A DNA stretch of 64,000 bases from Ilyonectria destructans (Eukaryota > Ascomycota > Sordariomycetes > Hypocreales > Nectriaceae): contig JAHEWK010000024.1 in assembly GCA_020740775.1 (NCBI GenBank), positions 62,001-126,000 on the forward strand, in the 5' to 3' direction. Every line of letters starts with the position of its first letter. Position 1 is the first letter of the stretch. The position numbers and the translations under genes were made by a program. The notes under the pieces were generated by a model that worked only from the letters and a program-made list of their open reading frames with translations, did not search any database and was not told the origin of the DNA. Below, one piece after another: positions 53,404-64,000 of this stretch.

Positions 53404-53579
53404 CTTCGCCCGTGACTTCCCGCGTCAAACCAAAACCGGGGGTTAGGGTTAGGGTTACGGGTAAACCACACCTCTGCCCGCTCGACCACCCTCACAACAC
53501 ACGCTCACAACCACCGCTTCGCCCGTGACTTCCCGCGTCAAACCAAAGCGAAGAGTTAGGGTTAGGGTTACGGGTAAAC
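53404..53579. repeat. Two interstitial telomere-repeat tracts in a 113-bp tandem unit
   Basis: A unit starting CTTCGCCCGTGACTTCCCGC is found at 53404 and 53517. Each contains GTTAGGGTTAGGGTTACGGG (at 53442 and 53555), that is, two TTAGGG telomere repeats plus a partial one. The flanks are ordinary sequence on both sides. Confidence 0.9.
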
Positions 53580-54035
53580 AAACCCCTTCTTCACTCACCC
53601 TACCCAGTAAGAAGCAGCTGCTTAGCTACCTTAACAACCACGCCTCCACTCCTCTTTCCCACTGCCGCCAACTTCTCTCTTTGACCTGTTTCAGCTGTCA
53701 TACTCTCACCACAACACCAGCCTCAACTGCCAAGAAGAGCAGCAGAGAAGAAAGAAAGAGATCCCGAAACGGCCTCGTGAAAATGTAAAAGAGAGAAAGA
53801 GCAGCTCAGAGGGCTCCAACGCCACCGCCAGCCCTAAAAGAAACCGTCCACTCTTGGCCGTCTGACCAGACTGGGCGGCGACAACAGAAAACCCTGGCTG
53901 CGATACCACCAAGGAAGCGGACAGAAGGACCAGAGGCTGTGAGGGGACAACATAACAGAAGGCGGTCCCGGATAAACGCCTTAGATGAACACCCAGATCA
54001 TGGACAACTAGATGACCACACAGATGAACACCTTA

Positions 54036-54087
54036 GATGAACACCCTGGATGAACACCCTGGATGAACACCCTGGATGAACACCCAG
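54036..54087. repeat. 13-bp tandem repeat, about four copies
   Basis: GATGAACACCCTG is repeated at 54036, 54049 and 54062, with a diverged fourth copy at 54075; further imperfect copies precede it. Confidence 0.9.
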
Positions 54088-55446
54088 ATCCGCTCAACCA
54101 CACTCCCAAATCGGCTTCCAACCACCCCTCTCGTCTTAAACTTTCCTTCAACTTAGAATGAAAGACGTCGATGATCCTCACCACCTTTTTTCTTGTCTTC
54201 GTAGACTCCACCAGACACTTGTCTTTCTTGCATCTCATGCATCTCTTGCATCTCTTCCCTGCCGCTCATCCACTTGGATCCCGAGTCAATCCACTCCTTC
54301 TTCTTCTCGCCTCATCTTCATCGGATCCATCAAATTTATCAATCTGCCTGTGTCGCCCTTGTCGCGGTCGTCATCGTTTTCGAGAATCATTGTTCGTCGC
54401 GCGTCGCCGTCTTGTGTCGTCGCATGTCGTCGTCGCCCAATTCAGCGTTGCGTGGTTGAAAGTGGAGAAATTGCGGCCTCTAAATTTTGGGGGGTGCCTA
54501 CCTTTATGCGGTGCTTAATCCTCTGTCCCTAGCCCCCTGGCACCTCCCTTCCCGACACTAAAAACTACCGAACTTCTAAAATTTTAGCGGAACCAAACGC
54601 ATCCCGATCGCCTTGCAGCTGCCATTATCATTAGATTGATACCAGAATAATAGTTATTAATCCATTACTGCCCATTTCCAACCTCTATATCAGTCCTTTT
54701 AAATAAGTAAATCCTTATATATAAATTTAGCGGCCATTAAAAGGCAGCCTCAACATGTGATTGGCCGACTAAAATAGAAGTACAGGTCCCCTAAATAGGA
54801 TGATCGAGTCACAAGTGACAATGCAGGAATCACTTCAGCAATTGGTCCTCATCGTTGCCTGGATCAGCTGAACATGTTGATTGGAGGGTTGGCCTCAGGC
54901 TCTCCAATTTTGCAAACGCTCGTGTCATCATTAGTTCACGAACGATTCTCACATCACGTGGCTACGCGCTCCGCCTTAATTAAACCCCGGTTGCAACATG
55001 GGCGTCGCAATGATTACTTAGTTGAGAGAAATGCCAGTCTCGTGGCCCGCTACGCCGCAGAACGGCGTCATGTCAGCATGATGTTATGTCGCTTCAGGGC
55101 TCCGCAGCCCAGCTGAGTTTCAGCACAACCTCGGTCCTTCATGGCGCTGTACCGTCTGCTGTTGGGTTGTAAGGCGCCTGTCTCGTTGCCTGTGGCTCGG
55201 TTGACGTACCCCTGCGCCGATCCTGCTTCAGCACCTTATCTACCTCTTTATTTACCCGGTGAATACAGTAAGTCGGCGGAATAACCGCCCGTGTACTGCC
55301 GCTTTCACACTGTGTTTTTTTTTCACTTGTAAAGTATTTCATCGCGCCTATTCCAACGAGCTCATCTCGGCCCTAACCACGCCACAAACCCAAATCTTGC
55401 TTCCTCTCAACGCCTGGAGCGACCTTCATTCTGACCATTTGTCGCT

Positions 55447-56736
55447 ATGGTGATTGATGAGCTGGGCCGATACTGGCTCGCCCGCATAGTGCTCATTTTT
55501 CTTACTTTCCTCGCTTCCTTCATCATCTTCCTCATCGCCGTCTGCCGGGCTCGTACAGGTGGGGATCCCGCTCGAACAGCATTCAACTATCTAAAAGTAG
55601 CTTTGGGATTTTTTACATTGTCAGTTCTCCAATTTCATTCCCTGTTGCTTGATCCCTGAGGGCTTGTACCTGACACGACTCGCTTCTGGGTAAAATGTCT
55701 GACCAGTTTTGTCAACAGCTTTTGTTTCTGCGATGCGCTGCAGTACATTCTGGCCTTCGTCAGTAATTATGGGGGTCACGATGTTGGATTGCTTCCTCTT
55801 AACATCTTTGGATCTCTTTCGGTCCTCATGATACACGTCACGGACGTAGTAATTCTCATGACACTCACACGCGTTGCCGCTGGTATTATCATGGTTCAGT
55901 CTGGGCAATTAAGCAAGGCAGACAAGATCATCAAGGTTGCGACATACTTCGCTCCCGTTGTCCTCGTCCCTATTGCTCTCGCCATCTTTGGATTGGTTAT
56001 GAAGGGATCAGTCGAGGGCACGTATGGGGATAGGTCATACATCAACCATCTCAACATATCCTTCCGGTCGCTGGTTTTTGTCGCGTCTGTTCTGGTCGCA
56101 GGCAGAACCGCAACAGTAAAGTATCAGACACGGTCCGACCCACGCGTTGCCCAGGTAAGTAGCCCATCGCTCTTGTACCCTTTTTCCACCAGGTTACTGA
56201 ATATCCCCTAGGCCGCAACTCTCCTAGTTGTGTCGTCAGTCCTCTGGCTCGTGCGTACAACATACACGGTTATTGCGATTGCCACATTTGAAAGCCTCTA
56301 TGCGCCAGATTACAAATATTACCAGTATATCCTCAAGGTTGTCTTTGGCTTTTGGACTGCTTTCATAGCATTGCACCTCATTCTTGCGATCGGCACCAAG
56401 ATGCAGAACGGCCTCTGGTCCACGGCCAATGCTGTAAACTACCAGCAGACGCCCTGGGACCCGAACTACAACTACAATGGCGCACAGCCTGTCCCCCAGC
56501 ACATGGTACAGGCGTACGTAGAGGCTGGGTGGCAGCCAATGCGACAAAGCTACTATCAGCCCCCAGTTCAGCAATATTCCCCGCAACAACAGGGACCGCC
56601 TGCGCAAGAGATGTTTGTACTGCCATCAGAGCTCTCTCCACAGCAACTTTACTCCTCAGTTAACCAGAATGCAATTTCGAACATAATCCCTCCAAACACT
56701 GGAAATCCTCCGCAAGGTGATATCCAAAAGACTTGA
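55447..56736 (+). CDS. Seven-transmembrane fungal membrane protein
   Basis: Exons 55447-55619, 55707-56154 and 56212-56736 join across introns of 87 and 57 bp to give 381 aa (FFT-FFVNSFCFCD; RVAQ-AATLLVV). I count seven hydrophobic segments: LARIVLIFLTFLASFIIFLI; ALGFFTFFVNSFCF; LSVLMIHVTDVVILMTLTRV; VATYFAPVVLVPIALAIFGL; FRSLVFVASVLVAG; AATLLVVSSVLWLV with RTTYTVIAIATFE; and ILKVVFGFWTAFIALHLILA. The last 110 residues are hydrophilic, Gln/Pro/Tyr-rich (YQQTPWDPNYNYNG, QQYSPQQQGPPAQ), and probably cytosolic. The layout fits the fungus-specific seven-TM proteins of unknown function; whether it senses, transports or is an enzyme cannot be told. No decay is visible. Confidence 0.78.
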
Positions 56737-56899
56737 ATCGAGTTGAGTATACCAAGCTATTCATCCAAGCGTCCGCGTTGTCATTTTTGGAAGAGTTAGA
56801 GGCGGACTGAACCCAATATCGCGTTTAATGGAAACAGTGGGCTAGGGTTTGGAACAGGAAGGTCTTAGTGGAGTAATAGAGATGAAGATTGAACACAGG

Positions 56900-57783
56900 C
56901 TTGCAAACAAATAAATCAAATCAAATCCAGCCCCCAATTTGATTTGATTTGGATACGAAAATGTTCAATTTGATTTGATTTGATTTGATTTGGATCAATT
57001 TGGATAAATTTGGATATTTGGATAGCCCCACTTTTCTCCCACGATGAGATACATTGAGCTGCTCCGATAATATCCGCTTGGAGTCGGCCCCTTTGAGCTG
57101 TAACCATCTGTCCTGCAAGGCTGAATATTCGCTCCGGCTCGGTAGACATAGCGGGAATTGAAAAGAGATCAATTGCCATCCGCGACAGACGTGGATACTG
57201 CCGTCTTCGGAGAAGCCAATACTGAATCGGATTATCCACCAAACAATCACCGGGGTCAGTAGTGGACACCCACTCCACATACTCATCGCGCGTAGCTGAC
57301 GGTAAAGGTGCAGGCCGTGTGCTGAGCTTCCTGAATAAAGTCATCTAGGTCGGTTGTCTTTCTTGGAACAGTCGGCCGCTCAGGTATCGTTTCCTGCTCG
57401 ACAGGGAGATTTCGATACTCCTCCCACAGCTTTTATACAGCTGCCTTTCCTCGTACTAGCCAGTCCGGATGATCACCCCATTGCGACTCGACGGTTGACC
57501 AGCGAAAGGCAGGGTGGAGGATAAGGGCTGCGAGATATACAGGGCTATCTTCGGTGAGGGTGTAGTATCGGTCCAACTTCATCCAGCCGAAATTGGAACC
57601 AATCCGTAGGTGTGGTTCTTCATCTAGTTCATGTTGCACCTTGACCGTCCCCCTATTGATCGCCGCCGACCAGCCTCGTGGAATGGATCGTGGATCCACT
57701 GAGTGGATCCACGCGTGGATTAAGTGGAGTGGTTTGCAACTCTGATGCCCGGTAAGCGGGCGAATCTTCATAGAGTCATACAA
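56900..57783 (-). mobile_element. hAT transposase, C-terminal relic
   Basis: Minus-strand frames read LDRYYTLTEDSPVYLAALIL and HPAFRWSTVESQWG (57783-57433), then YPRLSRMAIDLFSIPAMSTE, PERIFSLAGQMVTAQRGRL and an end near 57000. The second block is the hAT C-terminal dimerisation region. A stop and frameshift separate the blocks, and the N-terminal BED finger and most of the RNase H-like core are missing. The 56930-57020 stretch carries many copies of AATTTGATTTGATTTG-like words, perhaps subterminal repeats. Confidence 0.7.
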
Positions 57784-57896
57784 CTAAGTCCCAACTTCCC
57801 TCCTACATCTAACTTCCTTAGCCGCCAATGTTAAGGATTTGGCCAGCCACACACCCAATCTGTTAACACACACCCGGTCAACCCTCCTTCCTTGCG

Positions 57897-59028
57897 ATGG
57901 CCTCTGTGCCATACGCCCCCATCCCTATCGATCTAGGGCCCCGAACCCCTCTGCCCCTCTCTCTGATTGCGAGGGCTGCCCTTATTCAGGGTAGCGAATA
58001 TGACATCTCCGAGGGCCCGATCCCGGAGGTCATCAGCACTCCAACGCCCGCGCCAGGCTCGGTTCTCTTGGGAGAAGAGACCTTCGCTGAAATCAACATG
58101 GAGGATATATTCAAACCAACAGCCTTTCTAGAAGACCCTCTAGCAGACCTTCTGGCAGACCTTCCAGCTCAACCTAGCCCTCGGCCTGGCCCCCAGACCA
58201 GCCTACAGCCTGGCCCTCATAGCCCCCCCAGCAGCGATGTCTTCGAACACAGCAAGGTCTCGGAGCCTGCTATCGCCATCAACCTCTCCGCCGCCGCAGC
58301 CGGCGTTGCAGCCGAAAGCCAGGCTATTCTAGACGACAAAATGAAGGTCTTTCGGACCTTCTGCACAGCCTTTGACGAAACAGCGAAGCAGTTCCCGACG
58401 GGACGTATGTTCCGCTTTGCCCAGCAGATGTCGCAGAGCTTCCTCAGCCACTGGGCAAGTGCCCTGAACGGCGACAGCCAGTCGCAATCGCAACCGCAAC
58501 TGCAACCGCCAGCAGCTTCGCTACCCATCCGATCATACGCTTCTGCCCTTGCAGCCGACCTCCCGAGGCGTCGCGCGGCGCCACTCGACGACGAATTTCA
58601 AACTGCCCGTGGGACCGCCCCTGACCCCCAACGACGACCCCCAGGGCCCCGCCAAGCCAGACGACTACAGGAACAACAGCAAGAAAACTCTGCTGTGGCC
58701 TACGACGATTCCAGGGTCTTCATACGGTTCTACGAGAAGTCCCCTGCGTGGGAAAAAGCAACCCTTTGTTATTCGAACCCACTTAGCCGACAAGCTAGGC
58801 ATCAAGCCCGACGCCATCCCGCAAGCATCTAGGACTAAGACCGGCTGGGCCATCCGCCCAGCGAACCTCGATATCCGCAATAAGATTATCAACGAAGAAG
58901 CCTGCTGGAACAGCTCTAAGGGAGGGCGATGCGCGCAATGCATCAACAGGGAGTTGTCCACAAGGATGCACGAAAGGCAACATGCTGCTCAATGTGGAGA
59001 TCAATGGGTTTATGATGTTGAGACAGTA
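57897..59028 (+). mobile_element. Tad-like LINE ORF1, truncated and frameshifted
   Basis: The ATG at 57897 opens a Pro-rich N-terminus (PSPRPGPQTSLQPGPHSPPS), then MKVFRTFCTAFDETAKQFP, IRSYASALAADLP and DSRVFIRFYEKSPAWEK. At a run of A near 58750 the frame shifts and continues as QPFVIRTHLADKLGIKPDAI, KTGWAIRPANLDIRNKI and an end at 59028. The RVFIRF...PAW...TGWA pattern is typical of the nucleic-acid-binding ORF1 of fungal non-LTR retrotransposons of the Tad1 clade. The zinc knuckles and all of ORF2 (endonuclease, reverse transcriptase) are missing. Confidence 0.65.
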
Positions 59029-60405
59029 TGACTAAGATGGTCCGATCTGCTGGTGGCTGGGATGTGGATACTATGCAAGGAATTGTGCTCCTCTCAGACA
59101 CACGTAACTTAGATCTTTCAACATAACATGCAACCTTTTTGCCTCATTAGTTTGAGATGACGCGGCCTGATGATTTGTTGCCTTATCTTGTGTCAGACGA
59201 ACAGGTCCGAGGGGTCAGATAGGGCTATGATCTAGGCTTCAGGGACTGTGGATCCTGCCAATCTAGGTTCAAACTCAACGACCTAGATCCCTGGCGTCCG
59301 ACGGGATCCCCGGCTCCCAACGGAGTCAACGGACCAAGGGCTCCGAGATCAGACCGATCCCTAGGTCAAATAGCTAGCTTTCCCCCGACTAGATAGGAAA
59401 AATAGGACAAGAGATTCTATCGTTCTAAAAGCTGTTCCCGCAAATCAGAGTGCGTAATCAACCAACTACTTCCAATCGTTGGAGCCGTTGGATCCTCCAA
59501 CTATGGGTCCAACTCAACTGAGATCTCGCTCCCCGTGCTTGGCAACCAGCCAATTCAGAGGTCCAGTTGATTGGGTTTGGATCCAACCGGTTCCAACTCG
59601 TTCCAGTGTCCGAGGGTCATGTGAGACCTGGGCGCCGTAACTTTGACCAACTTCCCAGTTTGGCTCTTCGTAAGGCCAGCTAGCCAATGATCAGCCGCTG
59701 AGGGGCATCATCTTGGGCCAAACGCGACAAACCTCTTCTCGCCTCTCCCACCCGCGCCAGCTTCGCGCTCTTCTCGCGCCAGTCTGGCGTCTGATTAGAA
59801 TTGATTCTAGAGCTCGTCATTCAGCTTCTCCACGTAAGGCTGAACGGTGGGGCGTTGGAAGTTGAGCCTCCACATGAAGGCCTGTTGGTGATCTATAAAG
59901 TCGTTAGTACATGTGTCCAGGGATGCATTTTGACTTGTGCGCAGGTACCAGCGACCTCTCATCGCAGGCTTCTTTCGTCGTCTCTCACGTTGCAAATATT
60001 ATTGTTGGAGCCAGTCAAAAAGCCCCCCCAAAGCTATAAAATTAGGTGGCCCTTACATATATAAAGAATGCCATTCTGGGCTCTTGTTAGGATGATGGAA
60101 TCAGTTGCAAGATACATACGGTACCGTAGATTATACAGTGCCGCGGCTGTACCTGCTAACACGCCTTAGCACCATATCAGAGCTTCGCGATTTGCACACG
60201 GCGCGTCGGATCGCGTGGCGGTTTCTCAGCGCGTCAATTGTCCCCGCAGACGGCCTGGAAAGGCTGCGCTGTCGTGTCCGATAAAATGGAGGCAAAGGAC
60301 ATTAGCCTCTAGGCGTCAAATGTTGCAGTACGTCGCCGTTGAAGGGAGTCATACTATTCCTTCGCTGACAGATTCCAGCAGTCTAGCTTCCCAGCCGCCA
60401 ACACA
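59029..60405. other. Non-coding flank with dispersed repeats
   Basis: 59050-59125 shares a block with 5940-6010. 59400-59600 contains TTGGATCC/TTCCAAC words and one arm of the 20-bp inverted repeat, probably the left end of the hAT element. No gene was found. Confidence 0.45.
59446..59465. repeat. Left arm of a 20-bp perfect inverted repeat
   Basis: CAGAGTGCGTAATCAACCAA here is the exact reverse complement of 62416-62435, 3 kb away. The two bracket the hAT transposase gene. Confidence 0.85.
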
Positions 60406-62238
60406 ATGGATATCGATTCCCAGGACATTTTCTTGGGCCAAGCAGGATCTGAAACGTCGTTGACCCTACATTCGTCTCCCTGCCCATCGAGGCTCTCCAC
60501 TCAGTCCTCATTCTTGTCAGGTTCAACGCCGCAGACCCCGCCGAGGAAGATATTTAACCTGGATGAGAATCCTACGCCTGGCGAGATAGCCACGTTCCCG
60601 TTCGAGCTCTTCAACGACGAGCTTCGGGCGGGCACGCCCCCGAGGACTAATGGCGCAAAGGTTGCCTGGTGGTGGGTGAAAGGGTTCCGTATGAAGCTCA
60701 AGAGCAACAGCAAGAAGCTTCGATGGGTATGCCGTCTGTGCGTGAGGAAGAGGTGCCGGACGGTCTCGCACTTCTCGTACGAATCTAACGGCAGTGCCAA
60801 TATTATCAAGCACCTGCGAGATATTCATGGGATCAAGGTAAGCAACAAGCAGCTCCTCATTCTTTTACTCCAGCTTAATCTTGCAGGATCCAGGAAGGAA
60901 AGACGTGACGCCGCCCAGCCGCACTAAGACTCTGACAGAACACTTCGGAGTGACTGCAGCCCCAGCCGACCAGCGTATCTTTTCTACCATTCTTGGGAGG
61001 CTCAATGTCATATTTCGGGGTCATCCTGAGACACATGATAACCTCATTTCCGGCTTTCCTAGACAACTCGACTTTCCTTTCTTTCTCTTATCTCAGACCA
61101 CATCGCCGGCCCTATGACCACGATCCCGGTCCCCGGGACCCACAGGGCCCCGACCCCTGTGCGGCGGCGACGGACTGCCGCCTCCGGCAGCAGCCGTCTT
61201 CATCATGTATTAAAGACGGGCTCTAGGCCCGTCCCTTAGCTAGAAATTAAGAGCTTTTATCATCATCATCGTGATCCTATCCATTCAGTGTGACACTCAA
61301 ACTCGGCGCATTCGAAGAGCTTCTCGTCGACTGGATAACACAAGATAATCTCCCTTTCCGACTAATCGAGAGTGAGCGTCTCCGCTGCCTCATTGAGTTT
61401 GTCAACCCGATGTACAAAGACAAAATACGATCTTCCGCGGTCCTTCGATCTCGACTGCGATCGATCTACAATGGGGCGAAAGGAGCTGTAACGGAACATC
61501 TAAAAACTGCTCGTGGCAAGATTCACATCACATTTGATGGCTGGACGTCTCGCAATCAGCTCTCGTTGCTTGGAGTCAACTGCTTCTTTGTTGACCTGGC
61601 TTGGGAGAGGACAACGCTGATATGGTTGCTACCCAAATCAACCTTGCGTGGATGAAGCTTAACGAGTATTACAATAAGCGCTGGCCTGTTGTGTATATCG
61701 GTGATGTAGTCCTTCACCCTTGCTTTGGGTGGCCGGCGCTTCAATACCACTGGGAAGGACATGCGGATGCGACGGAGTAAGAAGAAGATTACTCGACGAG
61801 ACTCAAGAAGATGTGGAAGGAGGAGTATACATCTCGTGTGGTTCCTGGCTTAGCGATGCTGTCGACAGCGAGCAGCCGAAGGGCGCTCTCTGGATATGAT
61901 GCGTTCCTAGCACAGTAGAGCGGGAGATCCTTCGCAACGGCGCTCAGCGCTTGATGAGTACGAACGTTATATCCAGACTTTTACCCCCGCCGACGACAAA
62001 TACCAATTCAGCCCTCTTTCTTGGTGGAAGGAGCACGAAATGGAATTTCCGAACCTCTCTCGAATGGCCTCTGACTTGCTGTCTATCCCTACAATGTCAG
62101 CAGAGACTGAAAGGTCGTTCAGTAGCGCGGGAAAGATGATATCACCTTTACGAACTCGTCTTGATCGACACACTATTGGAATGGAACAGAGTATGCGGTC
62201 ATGGAGCAGGGAGGGTATTGTCCTGCCCTCGTGGTAGT
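60406..62238 (+). mobile_element. hAT transposase with BED finger, internally deleted
   Basis: The ATG at 60406 starts a frame with a BED-type zinc finger (LRWVCRLCVRKRC...IKHLRDIHGI). An intron (GTAAGC...TTGCAG, about 60837-60886) leads to DPGRKDVTPPSRTKTLTEHF. From 61290 a second part has FEELLVDWITQDNLPFRLIE and KIHITFDGWTSRNQLSLLGV. The next recognisable pieces are NLAWMKLNEYYNKRW, WWKEHEMEFPNLSRMASDLL and SAETERSFSSAGKMISPLRT, the C-terminal dimerisation region. Compared with full hAT transposases, several hundred residues of the core are missing near 61620. Stops occur near 61780 and 61917, and 61080-61280 looks like an unrelated insert. Not active. Confidence 0.75.
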
Positions 62239-62415
62239 GATGAGTGGGTAGTGATGAGTGGGATCGGCGTTAAGACGTGAAGATCGGAGATATCCGTTCT
62301 TCCGAAACAACCAACTGCAATCGAACTGAGAGCAGCCTCCTCCAACTTCAATCCAACTGAAAATATACTTGGCCGGATGTCAATCCAACTGCGAGGAGGT
62401 ACCAGTTGAGTTGAA

Positions 62416-62435
62416 TTGGTTGATTACGCACTCTG
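62416..62435. repeat. Right arm of the 20-bp inverted repeat
   Basis: Exact reverse complement of 59446-59465. The outward flank to about 62535 ends in a CCATCCCTGG-type terminus and contains several GATTCGAAT-like words, as expected of hAT subterminal DNA. Confidence 0.85.
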
Positions 62436-62695
62436 CATTCGATTCGATACGAATCTGCGGGAGATACGTTTGATTCGAATCGAATCTCTTGGCGTTCGAT
62501 TTGATAGATTCGTAAAATGTCCATCCCTGGCTATGACCTATTTGACATCTTATAACATTATCCCTTACTCTAAAGAGGTTCTATAGAAGTATAGCGAGAT
62601 TCCGCAAGTTTATAGAAACATATCACTGCTGGAACAAAATCCATAAAGATATTCTATTTGTATCGAATGAACTGTTGCAGTAAGGAACAATTCTA

Positions 62696-63546
62696 TCACA
62701 TCGCTAATACATTTACTAGACCCAGAATCCCCCATCCCAACTGGCCCATGACAATCCTCGCTCCCGCGCCAGTAGAAGATGTTACAGCTGGTCCACTACC
62801 CGCACGTGTTTCACTGCTAGAGCTGAGTGTAGTGGAGGGGAGGAATGTGTCGCTCCCAGAACTGCTGGCGGAGCTGCTGGCGGAAGTGCTGTTCGTAGGG
62901 GCGATCATGAAAACTCCACTTGTCACATACCAGGGTGAATTCTTGGACGGCAACACATCGTGATCCGACTGCTGAATGTAAATAGCCAAATAGTAAGAAA
63001 AGTTCCCTGACAAAGTCTGATAGAGGTCGTTAAAGGGTGAAGATACGTTCCACACTGTTCATAAGTCAGTACTGAAAGTCAACACATATCGCAAAGCCAT
63101 GCCCCCCTTCCCAGGGTAGGAAAAGAGTGAGACAAACCATGATTTCCACTATTTGACACATTTGTCGCTATCTTCCCACACTGCGAATTAACAAGCCAGC
63201 CATCACATCCATATGACATGTTCGAGTTAAAAGAATTCGCCTCGAACTCCTCGTCATCATCCCAAAGTTCAATTGAAATGCTACCCGGAATGGCCGGTGG
63301 CCTCCATTGAATTGTATATTGCGAGCCGTATACGATGGTCTCGCCCTGGGAAGGATGAAGAATGCTGCTGCTACCTGTGGCTTGGGAGCCGGAAGTAGAA
63401 GAATGGGCAGGCGTTGATGTCGTGAGAGATGATGGCGGTACAGATTGCGTTGCTGCTGATGTGGCCTTGGTGCTGAAGAGGAAAAGAACCAGGGTAAGAG
63501 CCATTTGGATAATAGATAATATAGAAGACATAGTGGGTGGTCTCAT
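62696..63546 (-). CDS. Kre9/Knh1-like GPI-anchored secreted protein
   Basis: Exons 63138-63546 and 62696-63054 join across an 83-bp intron (GTTTGT...AACAG, CTGAC branch) to give 255 aa. A signal peptide is clear (SIIQMALTLVLFLFSTKATS). A Ser/Thr-rich spacer precedes a Kre9/Knh1-type Ig-like domain: GETIVYGSQYTIQWRPPAIP, ISIELWDDD, CDGWLVNSQCGKIATNVSNS and NFSYYLAIYIQQSD. A second Ser-rich stretch (NSTSASSSASSSGSD) and a hydrophobic C-terminus (GQLGWGILGLVNVLAM) indicate GPI anchoring. Such proteins sit in the cell wall or plasma membrane and are linked to beta-1,6-glucan or surface properties. The ATG at 63531 (MSSILSII) is an equally likely start. It appears intact. Confidence 0.8.
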
Positions 63547-64000
63547 CCCACGCTAAAAGCTGCGATTGGTATTGTGGTTGCGATGATTTTGCAACAGTTT
63601 GCAAAAGACGGCCCTTCTCTTTCCAAAATGATATATCTAGAGGTATATATATATCTCTGGACCAACTTGATCAGCAGAGGACCCACCTAGATCAGTGGCT
63701 TGCCTTGCTCCCGGAATGGCTCGGGACAGTCAAATGACAGGGATTAATGCGCTAGGCAAGGGTTAAGACACGTCGTCTCTGGACTAAGATCTGAATAGGA
63801 ATAACTCAGCCCTGTTATTGACATCCAAAGCCCATCACCTAACATCAAATCACCAAATACGAAATATTAAGGTTTAACCCGCGTACCTTTTCAAAGTATA
63901 CTGCACTCAGCTCTCGGCACTCGGCACTGTAGCGGACTTCGGTGTTCTCCTTCGCCGAAAAATGAAACGAATGCGTGAGAAAACGTGATGATTACTATAT
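63547..64000. other. Right-edge intergenic stretch
   Basis: Upstream region of the GPI protein gene. A TATATATAT run at 63643-63651 lies about 100 bp before its ATG and may be the core promoter. Nothing else was recognised. Confidence 0.4.

Larger units (their letters stand above)
52147..55446. other. 3.3-kb gene-free stretch rich in minisatellites
   Basis: No supported gene on either strand; the open frames are short and compositionally biased. It holds the repeats listed at 52811, 53404 and 54036. The last kilobase before 55447 should include the promoter and CT-rich leader of the membrane protein gene. Confidence 0.5.

Noticed and set aside
53404..53579. A chromosome end
   Set aside because: Only two to three TTAGGG units per tract, with ordinary sequence and genes continuing on both sides.
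53268..54540. Ser/Thr-rich small secreted proteins in this stretch
   Set aside because: The frames arise from pyrimidine-rich low-complexity DNA and run through telomeric and minisatellite repeats.
1..64000. CRISPR arrays, rRNA or tRNA genes
   Set aside because: No regularly spaced repeats with unique spacers were seen, and by eye no tRNA-like A-box/B-box pair with a cloverleaf or rRNA-like sequence. A covariance-model search would be decisive for tRNAs.

Overview
The window looks like an accessory, possibly subtelomeric-derived, region of a filamentous ascomycete (Pezizomycotina). The evidence is the short introns (50-110 bp) with GT...AG borders and CTRAY branch sites, the fungal-only families (HeLo, HET, LaeA-type methyltransferase, fungal lipoxygenase, Kre9/Knh1-like GPI protein), TTAGGG-type interstitial telomere repeats, and many decayed fungal transposons (Tc1, Pogo/Fot1, hAT, Tad-like LINE, Helitron). 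I cannot name the species. Gene density is low, and whole genes alternate with broken copies.

Layout. 0.4-1.5 kb: a Tc1 transposase fragment abuts the tail of a LaeA-like methyltransferase. 1.9-4.3 kb: a two-exon lipoxygenase. 4.5-14.4 kb: a cell-death-like locus in decay. It holds two diverged copies of a segment carrying an SDR relic plus a gasdermin-like pseudogene, an intact lipase-like hydrolase between the copies, a subtilisin-like protease with a complete catalytic set, an NLR-type alpha/beta hydrolase relic and a truncated IST1. 14.8-16.6 kb: the decayed, most diverged member of a large multicopy fungal family. 18.2-23.7 kb: a small secreted SnoaL/NTF2-like protein (four exons) and two SDR enzymes.

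24.8-34.4 kb is the most coherent accessory unit. Two HeLo-domain genes (937 and 931 aa after my splicing) are transcribed away from each other. They share exon layout and an unnamed C-terminal region, and they flank a 429-aa protein of unknown function. A kinase-like relic lies inside the unit, and a truncated HET-domain gene follows at 36.4 kb. 37.9-52.1 kb: a broken and an intact member of the large family (the intact protein is 1537 aa), with a 400-aa unknown protein, a Pogo transposase, a 299-aa unknown protein and a Helitron helicase fragment between them. 52.2-55.4 kb: non-coding, with minisatellites and two interstitial telomere-repeat tracts. 55.4-63.5 kb: a seven-TM membrane protein, hAT and LINE relics, a deleted hAT element with 20-bp inverted repeats, and a GPI-anchored secreted protein.

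As a whole, HeLo, gasdermin-like, subtilase, NLR-type hydrolase, HET and kinase-like sequences lie within about 30 kb. This suggests an island of allorecognition and programmed-cell-death genes undergoing birth and death. All splice models are read by eye from splice sites and frame continuity; no homology search was run.
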